Assembly: GCF_015291745.1 (NCBI RefSeq) | Contig: NZ_CP030059.1 | Location: 6,475,501 to 6,539,500 of the forward strand | DNA length: 64,000 nt | From: Bradyrhizobium sp. CCBAU 53351 | GTDB taxonomy: Bacteria; Pseudomonadota; Alphaproteobacteria; Rhizobiales; Xanthobacteraceae | Reading direction: 5' to 3' | Shown here: positions 25,222-35,623 of the stretch, in pieces | How the letters are laid out: each line of letters begins with the position of its first letter | Numbering within the stretch: position 1 is the first letter of the stretch | Made by a program: the position numbers and the translations under genes | The notes under the pieces: generated by a model | The model's input: only the letters and a program-made list of their open reading frames with translations | Told to the model about the DNA's origin: nothing | Database searches by the model: none

Positions 25222-26556
25222 ATGACACAAGTCGCGATCCAGCCAGCCATCCTCCGCCGGCACCAACCCTGGTACAAGATCCTCTACGTCCAGGTCCTGA
25301 TCGCGATCGCGCTCGGCGTGCTGATCGGCTATGTCTATCCCGATCTCGGCAAGGCTCTGAAGCCGCTCGGCGACGGCTTCATCGCGCTGATCAAGATGAT
25401 GATCGCGCCTGTCATCTTCTGCACCGTCGTGCACGGCATCTCCTCGATGGGCGACCTCAAGCGCGTCGGCCGGGTCGGGCTGAAGTCGCTGATCTATTTC
25501 GAAGCGGTCTCGACGGTCGCGCTCGCCGTCGGCCTGCTGGTCGGCGAAATCCTCCAGCCGGGCCACGGCTTCAATATCGATCCCGCCACGATCGATCCGA
25601 AATCGGTGGCGACCTACGTCACCAAGGCCAAGGAAGAGGGCATCGTCGCCCATCTGATGGCGATCATCCCCGACAGCTATCTGGGCGCGATCGCCCGCGG
25701 CGACCTGTTGCAGGTGTTGCTGATCTCGATCCTCTCGGGCTTCGCCATCGCTTTCCTCGGCAAGGCCGGCGAACCGATTGCGGATGCGATCGACAAGGCC
25801 GCGAAGATGTTCTTCGGCATCATCCGCATCATCGTGCGCGTCGCGCCGATCGGCGCCTTCGGCGCGATGGCGTTCACCGTCGGCGCCTATGGCCTCGGCT
25901 CGCTGCTCAACCTCGCGGCGCTGATCGGCACGTTCTATCTCACGAGCATCCTGTTCGTGCTGATCGTGCTGGGCGCGATCGCGCGGCTCGCCGGCTTCTC
26001 GATCCTGCGCTTCATCGCCTACATCAAGGACGAGCTCCTGATCGTGCTCGGCACCTCGTCCTCGGAGACGGTGCTGCCGCAGATGATCCAGAAGATGGAG
26101 CATCTCGGCGCCTCGCGCTCGGTGGTCGGCCTCGTGATCCCGACCGGCTACAGCTTCAACCTCGACGGCACCAACATCTACATGACGCTGGCGACGCTGT
26201 TCCTGGCGCAGGCGACCAACACCCATCTGACGATCTGGCAGGAGCTCGGCATCCTGGGCATCGCCATGATCACCTCGAAGGGTGCCTCGGGCGTGACCGG
26301 CGCCGGCTTCATCACGCTCGCAGCGACGCTCTCGATCGTGCCTGACATCCCGATCCAGTCGATCGCGATCCTGGTCGGCATCGACAAGTTCATGAGCGAG
26401 TGCCGCGCGCTGACCAATCTGATCGGCAACGGCGTTGCATGCGTCGTGATCAGCATCTCCGAAGGCGAGCTCGACCGCGAGGCGCTGCACGAGACCATGG
26501 CCCACCCGCTGGAGATCGGCGAGGCGCTGGAGCCGGGTGGAAGCACGGCCTCATAG
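25222..26556 (+). CDS. dctA: C4-dicarboxylate transporter DctA
   Basis: A 444-residue DAACS-family symporter from ATG 25222 ([10 protein letters not shown]). It has the family blocks [20 protein letters not shown] near 49, the serine-rich motif [13 protein letters not shown] near 280-292, [15 protein letters not shown] near 318-332 (Na+/substrate site) and [16 protein letters not shown] near 362-377. In rhizobia DctA imports succinate, malate and fumarate and is needed to feed bacteroids. It is divergent from the UraA-like gene; a candidate sigma-54 promoter lies upstream, but no dctB/dctD regulator pair is in this window. A clean terminator follows. The frame extends upstream to 25138, unlike DctA. 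Confidence 0.96.
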   Translation: MTQVAIQPAILRRHQPWYKILYVQVLIAIALGVLIGYVYPDLGKALKPLGDGFIALIKMMIAPVIFCTVVHGISSMGDLKRVGRVGLKSLIYFEAVSTVALAVGLLVGEILQPGHGFNIDPATIDPKSVATYVTKAKEEGIVAHLMAIIPDSYLGAIARGDLLQVLLISILSGFAIAFLGKAGEPIADAIDKAAKMFFGIIRIIVRVAPIGAFGAMAFTVGAYGLGSLLNLAALIGTFYLTSILFVLIVLGAIARLAGFSILRFIAYIKDELLIVLGTSSSETVLPQMIQKMEHLGASRSVVGLVIPTGYSFNLDGTNIYMTLATLFLAQATNTHLTIWQELGILGIAMITSKGASGVTGAGFITLAATLSIVPDIPIQSIAILVGIDKFMSECRALTNLIGNGVACVVISISEGELDREALHETMAHPLEIGEALEPGGSTAS

Positions 26557-26673
26557 GCCAGCGCACCGCGAAGCCCGCAGGTTCCGACGCGGTAGTTTCC
26601 CGGAGTAGTAAAATGATGCGGCAGGCGTCACAACAATCGGGTTGGGATCACGAAATTGATACTCATTTTTTCC

Positions 26674-26707
26674 ACCCGACGCGCTGGGGGCAGGGCGTCG
26701 GGTTTTT
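26674..26707 (+). terminator. Rho-independent terminator after dctA
   Basis: ACCCGACGC (26674-26682) pairs with GCGTCGGGT (26695-26703), a perfect nine-pair GC-rich stem, directly followed by a run of T (26703-26707). It lies 118 bases after the dctA stop and before the convergent ABC-F gene. It is the most canonical terminator in the window. Confidence 0.85.
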
Positions 26708-26743
26708 GAAAATCACTGCCAAATTCAAAACTGCCAGGCGGGG

Positions 26744-28357
26744 TCAGACGATCCCGCCATCGATGCGCGGCAACTTGCCGGCAACATCGATCCGCCGCGT
26801 GATCCCGATTTCCTGCAAGAACGATTCGTCATGACTGACGACGAGCAGCGCACCGTCATAGGCCCGCAATCCGGCTTCGACGGCTTCGATGGACTCGAGG
26901 TCGAGATGATTGGTCGGCTCGTCCAGGATCAAGAGGGACGGCGGCGTCTGCCCGCCCAGCACGCAGGCGAGCCCTGCGCGAAACATTTGCCCGCCGCTCA
27001 AACATCCGGCGCCTTGCAAGGCGGCATCGGCCCGAAACATGAACCGGGCCAGCGCGGCATGGCACTCATTCGCACCCGCTGCCGGATTGAGGCGCCGAAA
27101 ATTGTCCAGGATGGAGAGCCCCGGATCGAGCAGACTGACCTTTTGGTCGAACAGCGCGAAATCCGGCCTGACCCGTACCACGCCTGAAAGCGGTCGCAGC
27201 TCGCCCGCGACGAGTTTCAGCAGTGTCGTCTTGCCGGAGCCATTGGGCCCGACCAGCGCGACGCGCTCCGGCCCGACGATCGCAAATGAGAGATCGCGCA
27301 AGATGGGCTGCTCCGGCCGGTAGCCGGCACTGACGCCGTCGAGCCAGAGCACCTCCCTGCCCGCCGGCAGACCCGTCGCCGGCAGCTTGACGGAAAGCGG
27401 CTGAAGAATCTCGACGCGCCGACGCGCCGCGTCGACGGCCTCGCGCGCGTTTGCGCGCTGCCGCTCGGCGATCTGCGCAGTCTTGCCCCCGGTGTCTTCG
27501 CTGCGATCCTTGCGCGCCCCGGCCAGGATGCGCGGCATGTCGCCCTTGGCGCGTTTCTTTCTGCCGCCGCTGTCCTTACGCGCTTTCTTCTCTGCGGCTT
27601 CCTGCGCCTTGCCGTCGATCTCGGACAGCCGCCTCTCGGCATGCGCGAGGTCGTGCCTGACGGCGGCGAGCTCGACGGCTTTCTGTTCGCGAAAGCTGCT
27701 CCAATTGCCGCCGTAGCGCGCGGCGCCGAGCGACGTCAGCTCGACGATCACATCCATGGTGTCGAGCAGGTCCCGATCGTGGCTGACGACGATCGCACCG
27801 CCGCGCCAGGCTGCCAGCAGATCGGTTACGGCCTTGCGTCCGTCCTGGTCGAGATTATTGGTGGGCTCGTCCAGCAGCAGGAAGTCGGGCTCGGCAAAGA
27901 CCAACGCCGCGAGCCGAACCCTTGTGATCTGGCCGCCGGACAGGGACGACAGCTCGGTGTCGGGAGAGGAAGCGAACCCGAGGCGCGCCAGCGCGGCCTC
28001 CAGCCGCGCATCGAGCGTCCAGTCGATCGCAGCGATATCGTCGGCGGAGGCCTCGCCCCGCTCGGCTCGGCGCTGCAGCTCGAGCGCCGGCCGCACGCCG
28101 AACAGATCGGCCACGGTCGCGCTTGCCGGCCATTGCACGTCCTGACGCAGCAGGCCGATGCTGCCGTTGACCAGAACGCGTCCGGACTGAGGAAGGTGCT
28201 CCCCTGAGACCGACGCAAGCAGCGTCGTCTTGCCGACGCCATTGCGGCCGACGAGACCGGTCCGCTCGTCCGCAAATGTCAGATCGACGTCGGAGAAAAG
28301 AGGACGGCCGTCAGGCGTGGACAGCGACAGGTTCGACAGGATGATGGAGGCAGGCAT
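26744..28357 (-). CDS. ABC-F family ATPase (soluble, two ATP-binding domains)
   Basis: A 537-residue protein with two nucleotide-binding domains and no membrane segment. The first has Walker A GRNGVGKTTLL near 32-42, signature LSGGQITRVRLAALV near 138 and Walker B FLLLDEPTNNLD near 157; the second has VGPNGSGKTTLLKL near 344, LSGGQMFRAGLACVL near 434 and LLILDEPTNHLD near 457. Between them is a long charged, Lys/Arg-rich linker (about 240-300), as in ABC-F proteins that act on ribosomes. Whether it is a housekeeping translation factor or a ribosome-protection factor cannot be judged. Start at ATG 28357 (GGGGAA upstream); a TTG at 28375 is an alternative. Confidence 0.92.
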   Translation of the reverse strand: MPASIILSNLSLSTPDGRPLFSDVDLTFADERTGLVGRNGVGKTTLLASVSGEHLPQSGRVLVNGSIGLLRQDVQWPASATVADLFGVRPALELQRRAERGEASADDIAAIDWTLDARLEAALARLGFASSPDTELSSLSGGQITRVRLAALVFAEPDFLLLDEPTNNLDQDGRKAVTDLLAAWRGGAIVVSHDRDLLDTMDVIVELTSLGAARYGGNWSSFREQKAVELAAVRHDLAHAERRLSEIDGKAQEAAEKKARKDSGGRKKRAKGDMPRILAGARKDRSEDTGGKTAQIAERQRANAREAVDAARRRVEILQPLSVKLPATGLPAGREVLWLDGVSAGYRPEQPILRDLSFAIVGPERVALVGPNGSGKTTLLKLVAGELRPLSGVVRVRPDFALFDQKVSLLDPGLSILDNFRRLNPAAGANECHAALARFMFRADAALQGAGCLSGGQMFRAGLACVLGGQTPPSLLILDEPTNHLDLESIEAVEAGLRAYDGALLVVSHDESFLQEIGITRRIDVAGKLPRIDGGIV

Positions 28358-28526
28358 GGAATTCCCCGTGGGCAAGGCGGATGGGCTTTGCGGTCGGGGT
28401 GAAATCCATGGCTGGAACGATCCTGGTTGAGGGAGCCTCTAACTATTCCCTTCGAAGGGCGAGATCAAGGCGCGGCGCGAGGAGACGACAGCGCGAGAGG
28501 CGCTATCGTCCCTGGTCGCTGTGCCA

Positions 28527-28874
28527 TCAGCCCTTCAGCGCGGTGACCACCACCTCGATCAGCGCGCTGCCGCCGAGATCGGCGACGCCGACGGTGGCGC
28601 GGGTCGGCAGATTGTCGCCGAAGAACTCGGTCCAGGCCGCGTCCATCTCCTTCTTCTTGGAGAGATCGGTGACGAAGATCGAGGCGCTGACGACGCGGCT
28701 CTTGTCGGTTCCCGCTTCCTTCAGATAGCCGGCGATCTTGCCGAGGATGTTGCGGGTCTGCTCGCCCATCGAGACCGAGGTGTCGTCGGCGATGGTGCCG
28801 CCGAGGAAGACGAAGCCATTGGCTTCGACGGCGCGGTGCATGATGGGCGTGCGGATGCTGCGGGTGATGCTCAT
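28527..28874 (-). CDS. RidA family protein (Rid deaminase-like)
   Basis: A 115-residue single-domain protein. FVFLGGTIADD near 22, QTRNILGKIAGYLKEAGTDK near 39-58 and PTRATVGVADLGGSALIEV near 90-108 match the YjgF/YER057c/UK114 family. The usual RidA Arg that binds the substrate carboxylate corresponds to the Arg in PTRATV. RidA proteins hydrolyse reactive imine/enamine intermediates. It is the last gene of the oxidase operon, 11 bases after a DAO-type oxidase; the oxidases would make imines, so a clean-up role for this RidA fits (inference). Confidence 0.92.
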   Translation of the reverse strand: MSITRSIRTPIMHRAVEANGFVFLGGTIADDTSVSMGEQTRNILGKIAGYLKEAGTDKSRVVSASIFVTDLSKKKEMDAAWTEFFGDNLPTRATVGVADLGGSALIEVVVTALKG

Positions 28875-28885
28875 GATGTTCCTCT

Positions 28886-30007
28886 TTAGAGCGTGGAAGG
28901 ATGGAAACGGTCGATGCCGAGATCGCCAATGCGGGTCTGGGTGCCGCCGTTGACGATCAGCTCCGCCATCACGGCGCCGGCGCCGGGGCCGAGCTGGAAG
29001 CCGTGCAGCGAGAAGCCGAACTGGTGATAGAGGCCCTTGTGACGGCTGCTCGGGCCGAACACAGGAATATCGTCCTTCATCTTCGCCTCGATGCCGGCCC
29101 AGGCGCGGACGATGGTGGCGCTGCGCATCACCGGGAACAGCTCGAACACGGTGCGAGCGCTGGTCGCGAGGCTCTTCCAGTCCAGCACCGTCTCGTTGCG
29201 ATCCTGATAGGGCGTCGCCAGATGACCACCGCCGATCAGCACGGTGCCGTTCTTGAATTGCTTGAAGGAGAGCTTTCGCCCCCGCAGGATCACGACGGGA
29301 TCGATGAAGTGCGGCACGCGCGAGGTGATCATCAGCATCGGCGCCACGGTCTCGACCGGCACGGGCTCGCCGAGATCAGCCGCGATCTTGCCGGCCCAGG
29401 CGCCGGCGGCATTGACGAGCACCGGCGCGGCAAATGTTTCAGGGCCGACATCGACATGCCAGAGGCCGTCGTCATAGCGGATGTTGCCGGCGGCCATGCC
29501 TTCGCGCACGGTCGCACCCAGCTGCTCGGCCTTGCGACGGAACGCCGTTGTCGCCTGCGCCGGATTGGCCGCGCCGTCACGGCGCGACACGACGCCGCCG
29601 GGGCAGGTTTCGGCGACTGCCGGCACGAGACGCCGGAGTTCGGCAGCGTCGATCAGCTCTTCATGGGTGAAGCCGAGCGCGTTGAGCTCGGCGACACGCG
29701 CGCGGCAGACCGCGAGCTCCTCCTCGTTCTCCGCGACCAGCACCTGGCCGTAGCTTTCAAAGCTGCAATCGTCGTCGACGAGATCAGAAATCTTCTCCCA
29801 GATTCCCATCGAGCGGATCGAGAGCGGGATCTCGGGAATGTGTCGCGCGAGCTGGCGCACGCCGCCGGCGTTGACGCCGGAGGCATGGCGGCCGGCATAG
29901 TCCTTCTCGATCAGCACCGGGTTCAGCCCGGCGAGGCAGAGATGCAGCGCGGTCGAGCATCCGTGGATGCCGCCACCAACGACGATCGCATCCACGTTTC
30001 GGGTCAT
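28886..30007 (-). CDS. FAD-dependent oxidoreductase, DAO family (beta-subunit type, HcnC/OoxB-like)
   Basis: A 373-residue DAO-fold flavoprotein from ATG 30007, which overlaps the stop of the alpha-subunit gene by four bases. The FAD motif VVGGGIHGCSTALHL lies at about 9-23, followed by IEKDYAGRHASGVNAGGVRQ near 33-52 and the C-terminal FAD segment GLYHQFGFSLHGFQLGPGAG near 325-345. It resembles the beta subunits of hydrogen-cyanide synthase, opine oxidases and D-hydroxyproline dehydrogenase, which work with an FAD/BFD alpha subunit and a 2Fe-2S gamma subunit, both encoded immediately upstream. Substrate expected: a secondary or primary amino or imino acid (inference). Confidence 0.92.
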   Translation of the reverse strand: MTRNVDAIVVGGGIHGCSTALHLCLAGLNPVLIEKDYAGRHASGVNAGGVRQLARHIPEIPLSIRSMGIWEKISDLVDDDCSFESYGQVLVAENEEELAVCRARVAELNALGFTHEELIDAAELRRLVPAVAETCPGGVVSRRDGAANPAQATTAFRRKAEQLGATVREGMAAGNIRYDDGLWHVDVGPETFAAPVLVNAAGAWAGKIAADLGEPVPVETVAPMLMITSRVPHFIDPVVILRGRKLSFKQFKNGTVLIGGGHLATPYQDRNETVLDWKSLATSARTVFELFPVMRSATIVRAWAGIEAKMKDDIPVFGPSSRHKGLYHQFGFSLHGFQLGPGAGAVMAELIVNGGTQTRIGDLGIDRFHPSTL

Positions 30008-31422
30008 CCCCGCACCACCGCCTTGATATCGTCCTCGCTCTTCGGAACGGCGGCGAGCTCGGCGAGCGTGATCGGCTTCACCGGCGCTCGCAGGCGGTAA
30101 TAGCCGATCTCCTGCGGCGTCTTCCCGCGCGCCTGCGCCATCAGCTCCGTGACGGTGAGACCGCAGAGACGGCCCTGGCACGGGCCCATGCCGGTGCGGC
30201 GATAGGCTTTTAGCTGATTGGGCCCGGTCGCGCCGATCGCGACGGAATCGAGCACGTCCTTTGCCGTCACCTCTTCGCAGCGACAGACGATAGTGTCGCC
30301 CGAGGGGATCCGGAATTGCGGCGCGGGGCGGAACAGCGTGTCGAGGAAGACGCGGCCGCGTTCCGCCTTGGCGAGATCGGAACGGAGCGTTGCCATCGGC
30401 GCAAGCTTCGCGGCAGACGCGGGGGCCAGCGCTTCGACCGCCGCGCGCGCGGCGATGCGGCCGCGCACAACGGCCGCATTGGCGCCGCCGATGCCGGCGC
30501 CGTCGCCGGCGATCGCGATGCCGGCAACCGACGAATTGCCGCTCGCATCGAGCACCGGCGACCAGCACAGTTGCAGATTGTCCCAGCGGTGCTCGACGCC
30601 GGCCGCCATCGCCAGATTGACGTTGGGCACGACGCCCTGATGCAGCAAGAGCAGATCGGCGGCAATGGTCTCGCGCTTGCCGCCCGCGACATAGCTCACG
30701 CTCGCGAGCCGGCCGTCGCCGGCCGCCGCAACCTCGGTGACGCCGGAGACGACCTGCACCTTCGCCTTCACCTCGCGCATCATCGACAGGCCCTTGGCGA
30801 AATAGGGCGAGGTCAGGAAGGCGAAGGCATGCGGCAGCGCCGCGAAATAATTGCCGCGCTCGGTGGTGTCGAGGATACGGTCGATGCGGCCGCCGAGGCG
30901 CAAAATCTGCGCGGCGAGCAGCCAGAGCAGCGGGCCCTGGCCCGCGATCACCGTGCGGCCGTCGGGCACCAGCGCCGAGGATTTCAGCATGGTCTGCGCC
31001 GCGCCGGCGGTCATCACGCCCGGCAAGGTCCAGCCGGGAATCGGGAACGGCCGCTCCAGCGCACCGGTCGCGAGGATCACGCGCTTCGCCCTAACGAAGG
31101 CGGAGGCGCCGCCGATCGAAACCGCGATGTCGAGATTGCGATCGAGGCTCCAGACGGTCGCGCGATGGATCACCTCGGTGCTGCCAGCGCGCAGCGACTG
31201 CACGAGATCGGCACCGATCCAATAGTCCTCACCGAGCTGCTTGCGATCCGTGACCGGCGTCGAGGCGATGGCGCGAAACACCTGACCGCCCGGACCGGCA
31301 TTCTCGTCGAGCAGCAGCGTTGCGAGGCCGGCTTCGGCAGAGGTTGCCGCGGCGGCGAGGCCCGCAGGTCCCGCGCCGATCACCACGACGTCGTAGTCTT
31401 CGCGCTTGGGAGCCACAGTCAT
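30004..31422 (-). CDS. FAD/NAD(P)-binding oxidoreductase with BFD-like [2Fe-2S] domain (alpha-subunit type, HcnB/OoxA-like)
   Basis: A 472-residue protein from ATG 31422 (MTVAPKREDYDVVVIGAGPA). FAD motif VIGAGPAGLAAAATSAEAG near 14-32, NAD-type motif VIAGQGPLLWLLAAQILRLG near 155-175, and GDGAGIGGANAAV near 315. The C-terminus carries a BFD-like cluster site: CRCEEV near 377 and CQGRLCG near 412 give Cys-X-Cys and Cys-X4-Cys. This is the alpha subunit of heterotrimeric amine/imino-acid dehydrogenases. It overlaps both neighbours by four bases (ATGA), indicating a coupled alpha-beta-gamma unit. Confidence 0.93.
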   Translation of the reverse strand: MTVAPKREDYDVVVIGAGPAGLAAAATSAEAGLATLLLDENAGPGGQVFRAIASTPVTDRKQLGEDYWIGADLVQSLRAGSTEVIHRATVWSLDRNLDIAVSIGGASAFVRAKRVILATGALERPFPIPGWTLPGVMTAGAAQTMLKSSALVPDGRTVIAGQGPLLWLLAAQILRLGGRIDRILDTTERGNYFAALPHAFAFLTSPYFAKGLSMMREVKAKVQVVSGVTEVAAAGDGRLASVSYVAGGKRETIAADLLLLHQGVVPNVNLAMAAGVEHRWDNLQLCWSPVLDASGNSSVAGIAIAGDGAGIGGANAAVVRGRIAARAAVEALAPASAAKLAPMATLRSDLAKAERGRVFLDTLFRPAPQFRIPSGDTIVCRCEEVTAKDVLDSVAIGATGPNQLKAYRRTGMGPCQGRLCGLTVTELMAQARGKTPQEIGYYRLRAPVKPITLAELAAVPKSEDDIKAVVRG

Positions 31423-31715
31423 TTTCCGATCTCCCGCTTGCCCTTCTGGATTTCGACCTGCATGCCCTCCGCGACGGGCACGAGACAGCCCTGGCGGTTG
31501 CCGACGCCGTCGATGGTGACGAGACAGTCGAAGCACACGCCCATCATGCAATAGGGCAGGCGCGGCGCGCCGCTCACCGCCGTCGAGCGCCGTGCGTCGA
31601 CGCCGGAGGCCAGCAGCGCGGCAGAGACGGTGTCGCCCTGGCGTGCCGCGACGGCGACGCCGTCGACGAAGATTTGCACGGCCGGCCGTTTGTCCTGTTC
31701 GGATCGTCTGAACAT
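31419..31715 (-). CDS. (2Fe-2S)-binding protein (gamma-subunit type, HcnA-like)
   Basis: A 98-residue ferredoxin-like protein. The cluster cysteines are in YCMMGVCFDCLV near 54-65 (Cys-X4-Cys-X2-Cys) with a fourth in RQGCLVPV near 76. VQIFVDGVAVAARQGDTVSA at 13-32 is the usual beta-grasp start. In HcnA-type and D-hydroxyproline-dehydrogenase-type complexes this subunit passes electrons from the beta flavin. It overlaps the alpha-subunit start and follows the second DAO gene by 19 bases. Confidence 0.93.
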   Translation of the reverse strand: MFRRSEQDKRPAVQIFVDGVAVAARQGDTVSAALLASGVDARRSTAVSGAPRLPYCMMGVCFDCLVTIDGVGNRQGCLVPVAEGMQVEIQKGKREIGK

Positions 31716-31734
31716 CCTGGCTTCCTCAATATCT

Positions 31735-32871
31735 CTAGTAGCCGCTGTTGTTCGCCGCGCCGGCGGCGCCGAAACGGCTGGCCGAGAACGCGCCGACCAG
31801 CTCGGGCTCCAGCGCGCCCTGCACGACCATGCGCGCGATCTCGAAGGCGTGGTTGGACGCGAGCGTCACGCCGGAATGGCAGCAGGCGACGAAGGCGCCG
31901 GGATGCGTCTCCGACTGGTCGTAGATCGGAAAGCCGTCCTGCGGCATGACGCGGATGCCGGCCCAGCTTCGGACGACGTTGAGCCGCGACAGATGCGGAA
32001 ACATGCGCTGCGCGCGATCGGCCATGACGCCGCTGATCGAGGGCTTCAGGGTGCGATCATCGATCTCGTCCTCCTTGCTGTCGCCGATCATCACCGTGCC
32101 CTCGTCGGTCTGGCGGATCGTGGTCAAGGGATGCGGCAGGAACGGCATGGTGCGCTCGGTCACGACGACCTGGCCGCGGGTTGGACCCATCGGTGCATAA
32201 AGGCCGACCATCGGCGCGAGCGTCTGGTTGGCATTGCCGGCAGCAAGCACGATCTTGGCGGCGCGGAGTTCGCCCTTCGGCGTGGTCAGGCGGAATTCGC
32301 CGCCGCTCTTGCTGATCGCCGAGACCGGCCGCTCCGGAAAATAGTCGATGCCGAACGCCTTGAACCCGGTATGGAAAGCCCGGAACGTGCGCAGCGAATT
32401 GACGTGGCCGTCGAGCGGACAATAGCTGCCGCCGGACACTTCGGGCCCGATCAGCGGCAGCGCCTTCTTCACGTCCGAGGGCCGCAGCATCTCCATCTTG
32501 TAGTCGGCCGCGCCGGCCTGGTTGTGCATCCGCTTGACGAGTTCGGTGCGCTGGCCGAACTCTTCCTCGCCCAGCGTGAGATGAAAGCCGCCGTTCTGCT
32601 GGAGGGCGACGTCGAGCCCGGTCTGCTGCTTCAGCTCGGACGCCAGCCGGCCCCACGCCTGCGAGGCCTGCACCGTCCACACCGTGTAGGCGGGCATGCC
32701 GAGCCCCTTGCTCTGCACCCAGACCAGCGCAAAGTTCGCGCGCGAGGCGCGCTTGGTGATGTCGCCTTCGTCGAGCACGGCCACCTTCTTGCCGAGGCGG
32801 CCGAGGCCCCAGGCAATGGCGGAGCCGAGCAATCCGCCGCCGACGACGGCGACGTCATAGTCTCCTGACAT
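31735..32871 (-). CDS. FAD-dependent oxidoreductase, DAO family (second beta-like subunit)
   Basis: A 378-residue DAO-fold flavoprotein distinct from the one at 28886. FAD motif VVGGGLLGSAIAWGLGRLG near 9-27, DEGDITKRASRANFALVWVQ near 36-55 (the cofactor-binding loop), ILAAGNANQTLAPM-like segment near 205 and C-terminal GAFVACCHSGVTLASNHAFE near 330. It may be an alternative catalytic subunit of the same complex, or a separate oxidase acting before or after it. It lies between the ABC permease gene (nine bases) and the 2Fe-2S gene (19 bases), so it belongs to the same operon. Confidence 0.92.
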   Translation of the reverse strand: MSGDYDVAVVGGGLLGSAIAWGLGRLGKKVAVLDEGDITKRASRANFALVWVQSKGLGMPAYTVWTVQASQAWGRLASELKQQTGLDVALQQNGGFHLTLGEEEFGQRTELVKRMHNQAGAADYKMEMLRPSDVKKALPLIGPEVSGGSYCPLDGHVNSLRTFRAFHTGFKAFGIDYFPERPVSAISKSGGEFRLTTPKGELRAAKIVLAAGNANQTLAPMVGLYAPMGPTRGQVVVTERTMPFLPHPLTTIRQTDEGTVMIGDSKEDEIDDRTLKPSISGVMADRAQRMFPHLSRLNVVRSWAGIRVMPQDGFPIYDQSETHPGAFVACCHSGVTLASNHAFEIARMVVQGALEPELVGAFSASRFGAAGAANNSGY

Positions 32872-32880
32872 GGGTTTCTC

Positions 32881-33690
32881 CTATCGCCCGGTGTCGCCGC
32901 CCTTGCCGGCGAGCACGCGGTCGAGCCCGTAGAAGCGGTCGAGCAGAATGAGGGCGGTCATGGTTACAGCGATCACGCAGGCCGAGACCGACGTCACCAG
33001 CGGATCGATGTTGTCCTGGATGTAAAGGAACATGCGCACCGGCAACGTCTCGGTGCCGGGCGCGGCGAGGAAGACGGTCATGGTGAGATCGTCGAAGGAC
33101 TGGATGAAGGCGAGTGCCCAGCCGCTGATGACGCCGGGCAGGATCAGCGGCAGCGTCACCCGGCGAAACAGCGTCCAGCCGCCGGCGCCGAGCGAGACCG
33201 CCGCCATCTCCACCGTGCGGTCCATGCCGGTCGCCGCCGCCAGCGTCAGCCGCAGCGCGAACGGAAACACGATGATGACATGCGCGATGATCAGCGCGGC
33301 GAAACTGCCGCCGAGGCCGGCCGAGGTGAAGAAGCGCAGGAAGGCGATGCCGAGCACGACATGCGGGATCATCAGCGGCGACAGGAACAGCGCGGCGAGC
33401 GCATCACGGCCGCGGAAGCGATAGCGCGCAATCGCCAGCGCCGCCGGCACCGCGAACAGCAGCGCGACGAAGGACGAGAGCGCGCCGAGGCCGAGACTGA
33501 CCCAGAAGGCGTGAATGAATTCGGGATAGTTCGCGATCGTCCTGAACCAGCGCAGCGAGAAGCCATTGGTCGGCAGTGACAGAAAGCCCTCGGGCGTGAA
33601 GGCGACCAGGCAGACCACCAGGATCGGCGCCACCATGACGATGACGAAGATGGTGTGGAAGATCAGCGCAAACGGGCCGTTCCGTCTCAT
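32881..33690 (-). CDS. ABC transporter permease (PotC-like)
   Basis: A 269-residue inner-membrane permease with six predicted helices. It begins with a helix at about 11-32 (IFHTIFVIVMVAPILVVCLV), and its binding-protein-dependent signature (EAA-type loop VEMAAVSLGAGGWTLFRRVT) lies near 162-181. This is the polyamine/opine-type (PotC) subgroup, with SLPTNGFSLRWFR after the first helix. Its start overlaps the preceding permease stop by four bases. It pairs with the PotB-like permease to form the membrane channel. Confidence 0.94.
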   Translation of the reverse strand: MRRNGPFALIFHTIFVIVMVAPILVVCLVAFTPEGFLSLPTNGFSLRWFRTIANYPEFIHAFWVSLGLGALSSFVALLFAVPAALAIARYRFRGRDALAALFLSPLMIPHVVLGIAFLRFFTSAGLGGSFAALIIAHVIIVFPFALRLTLAAATGMDRTVEMAAVSLGAGGWTLFRRVTLPLILPGVISGWALAFIQSFDDLTMTVFLAAPGTETLPVRMFLYIQDNIDPLVTSVSACVIAVTMTALILLDRFYGLDRVLAGKGGDTGR

Positions 33691-34558
33691 CGGAACACCT
33701 CCGCATAACGCCGCTCGATCAGGGCGTTGCTGCCGACCACGATCAGCACCAGCGCAACCAGCAGCAGCGTGGCGACCGCCGCCCCGAGCGGCCAGTTCAG
33801 CGTGTTGAGGAACTCGTCATAGGCCAGCGTCGCGGCGACCTTGAGCCGCCGGCCGCCGATGATCGCCGGCGTCGCGAACGCGCTGGCCGAGAGCGAGAAC
33901 ACGATGATCGCACCCGACAGCACGCCCGGCATGATCTGCGGCATGATGATGCGGTGGATGATGGTGGCGGGGCCGGCGCCGAGCGACATCGCGGCATTCT
34001 CGATCTGCGGATCGAGCCGCTGCAGCGCCGCCCATACCGACAGCACCATGAACGGCATCATGACATGCGCGAGCGCGATCACCATGCCGGTTTCGGTGAA
34101 CATGAAGGGGATCGGCGAGCGCATCACGCCGAGCGACATCAGGAGCTTGTTGACGAGGCCGTTGTTGCCGCCGAACAGCAGCGCCCAGCCGAGCGTGCGC
34201 GCCACCACGGAGATCAAAAGCGGCCCGAGAATGACCAGCAGGAAGAAGCTCTTCCAGCGACCGCTCATGCGGTTGAGGATGTAGGCTTCGGGTGCGCCAA
34301 GCAGCGCGGTGAGCAGCGTGGTCAGGATCGCGATGCGAAAGGTCCGCCAGAACATCTCGGCATAATAGGGATCGGTCGCGATCTCGTGCCAGTTCTTCAG
34401 GATGAAAACCGGCTCGATGCCCTTGTACTGGCCCCAATCGTGGAACGACAGCATCACCGTCATCGCCAGCGGAATCAGCAGCACGCCGACGAACAGCATC
34501 AGGGCGGGCGCCGTCAGCGCCCATGGCGCGCGTACGCTGCGCTCCTCGGCGGCCATGC

Positions 34559-34562
<4 letters not shown>
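33687..34562 (-). CDS. ABC transporter permease (PotB-like)
   Basis: A 291-residue permease from ATG 34562 (MSMAAEERSV), which overlaps the end of the ATPase gene (ATGA). Six helices; the first near 15-38 (ALTAPALMLFVGVLLIPLAM). The EAA-type loop ENAAMSLGAGPATIIHRIIM lies near 190-210. The frame runs on to 34691 within the ATPase gene, but that extension is a shadow. With PotC-like, PotA-like and the binding protein it makes a full importer of the spermidine/putrescine/opine class. Confidence 0.94.
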
Positions 34563-35599
<1,037 letters not shown>

Positions 35600-35623
35600 G
35601 CGCTGTCTCCGCGAACGCTCAGA

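Noticed and set aside
25159..26505. 448-codon open frame opposite dctA
   Set aside because: Asp/Arg/His-rich shadow of dctA; no signal, domain or ribosome site.
28311..28409. 32-codon upstream ORF (starts MDFTPTAKPIRL) overlapping the ABC-F start, a possible leader peptide
   Set aside because: The ribosome site is weak and too far (AGGA, 11 bases), and there is no attenuator-like alternative hairpin I could define; kept only as a remark.
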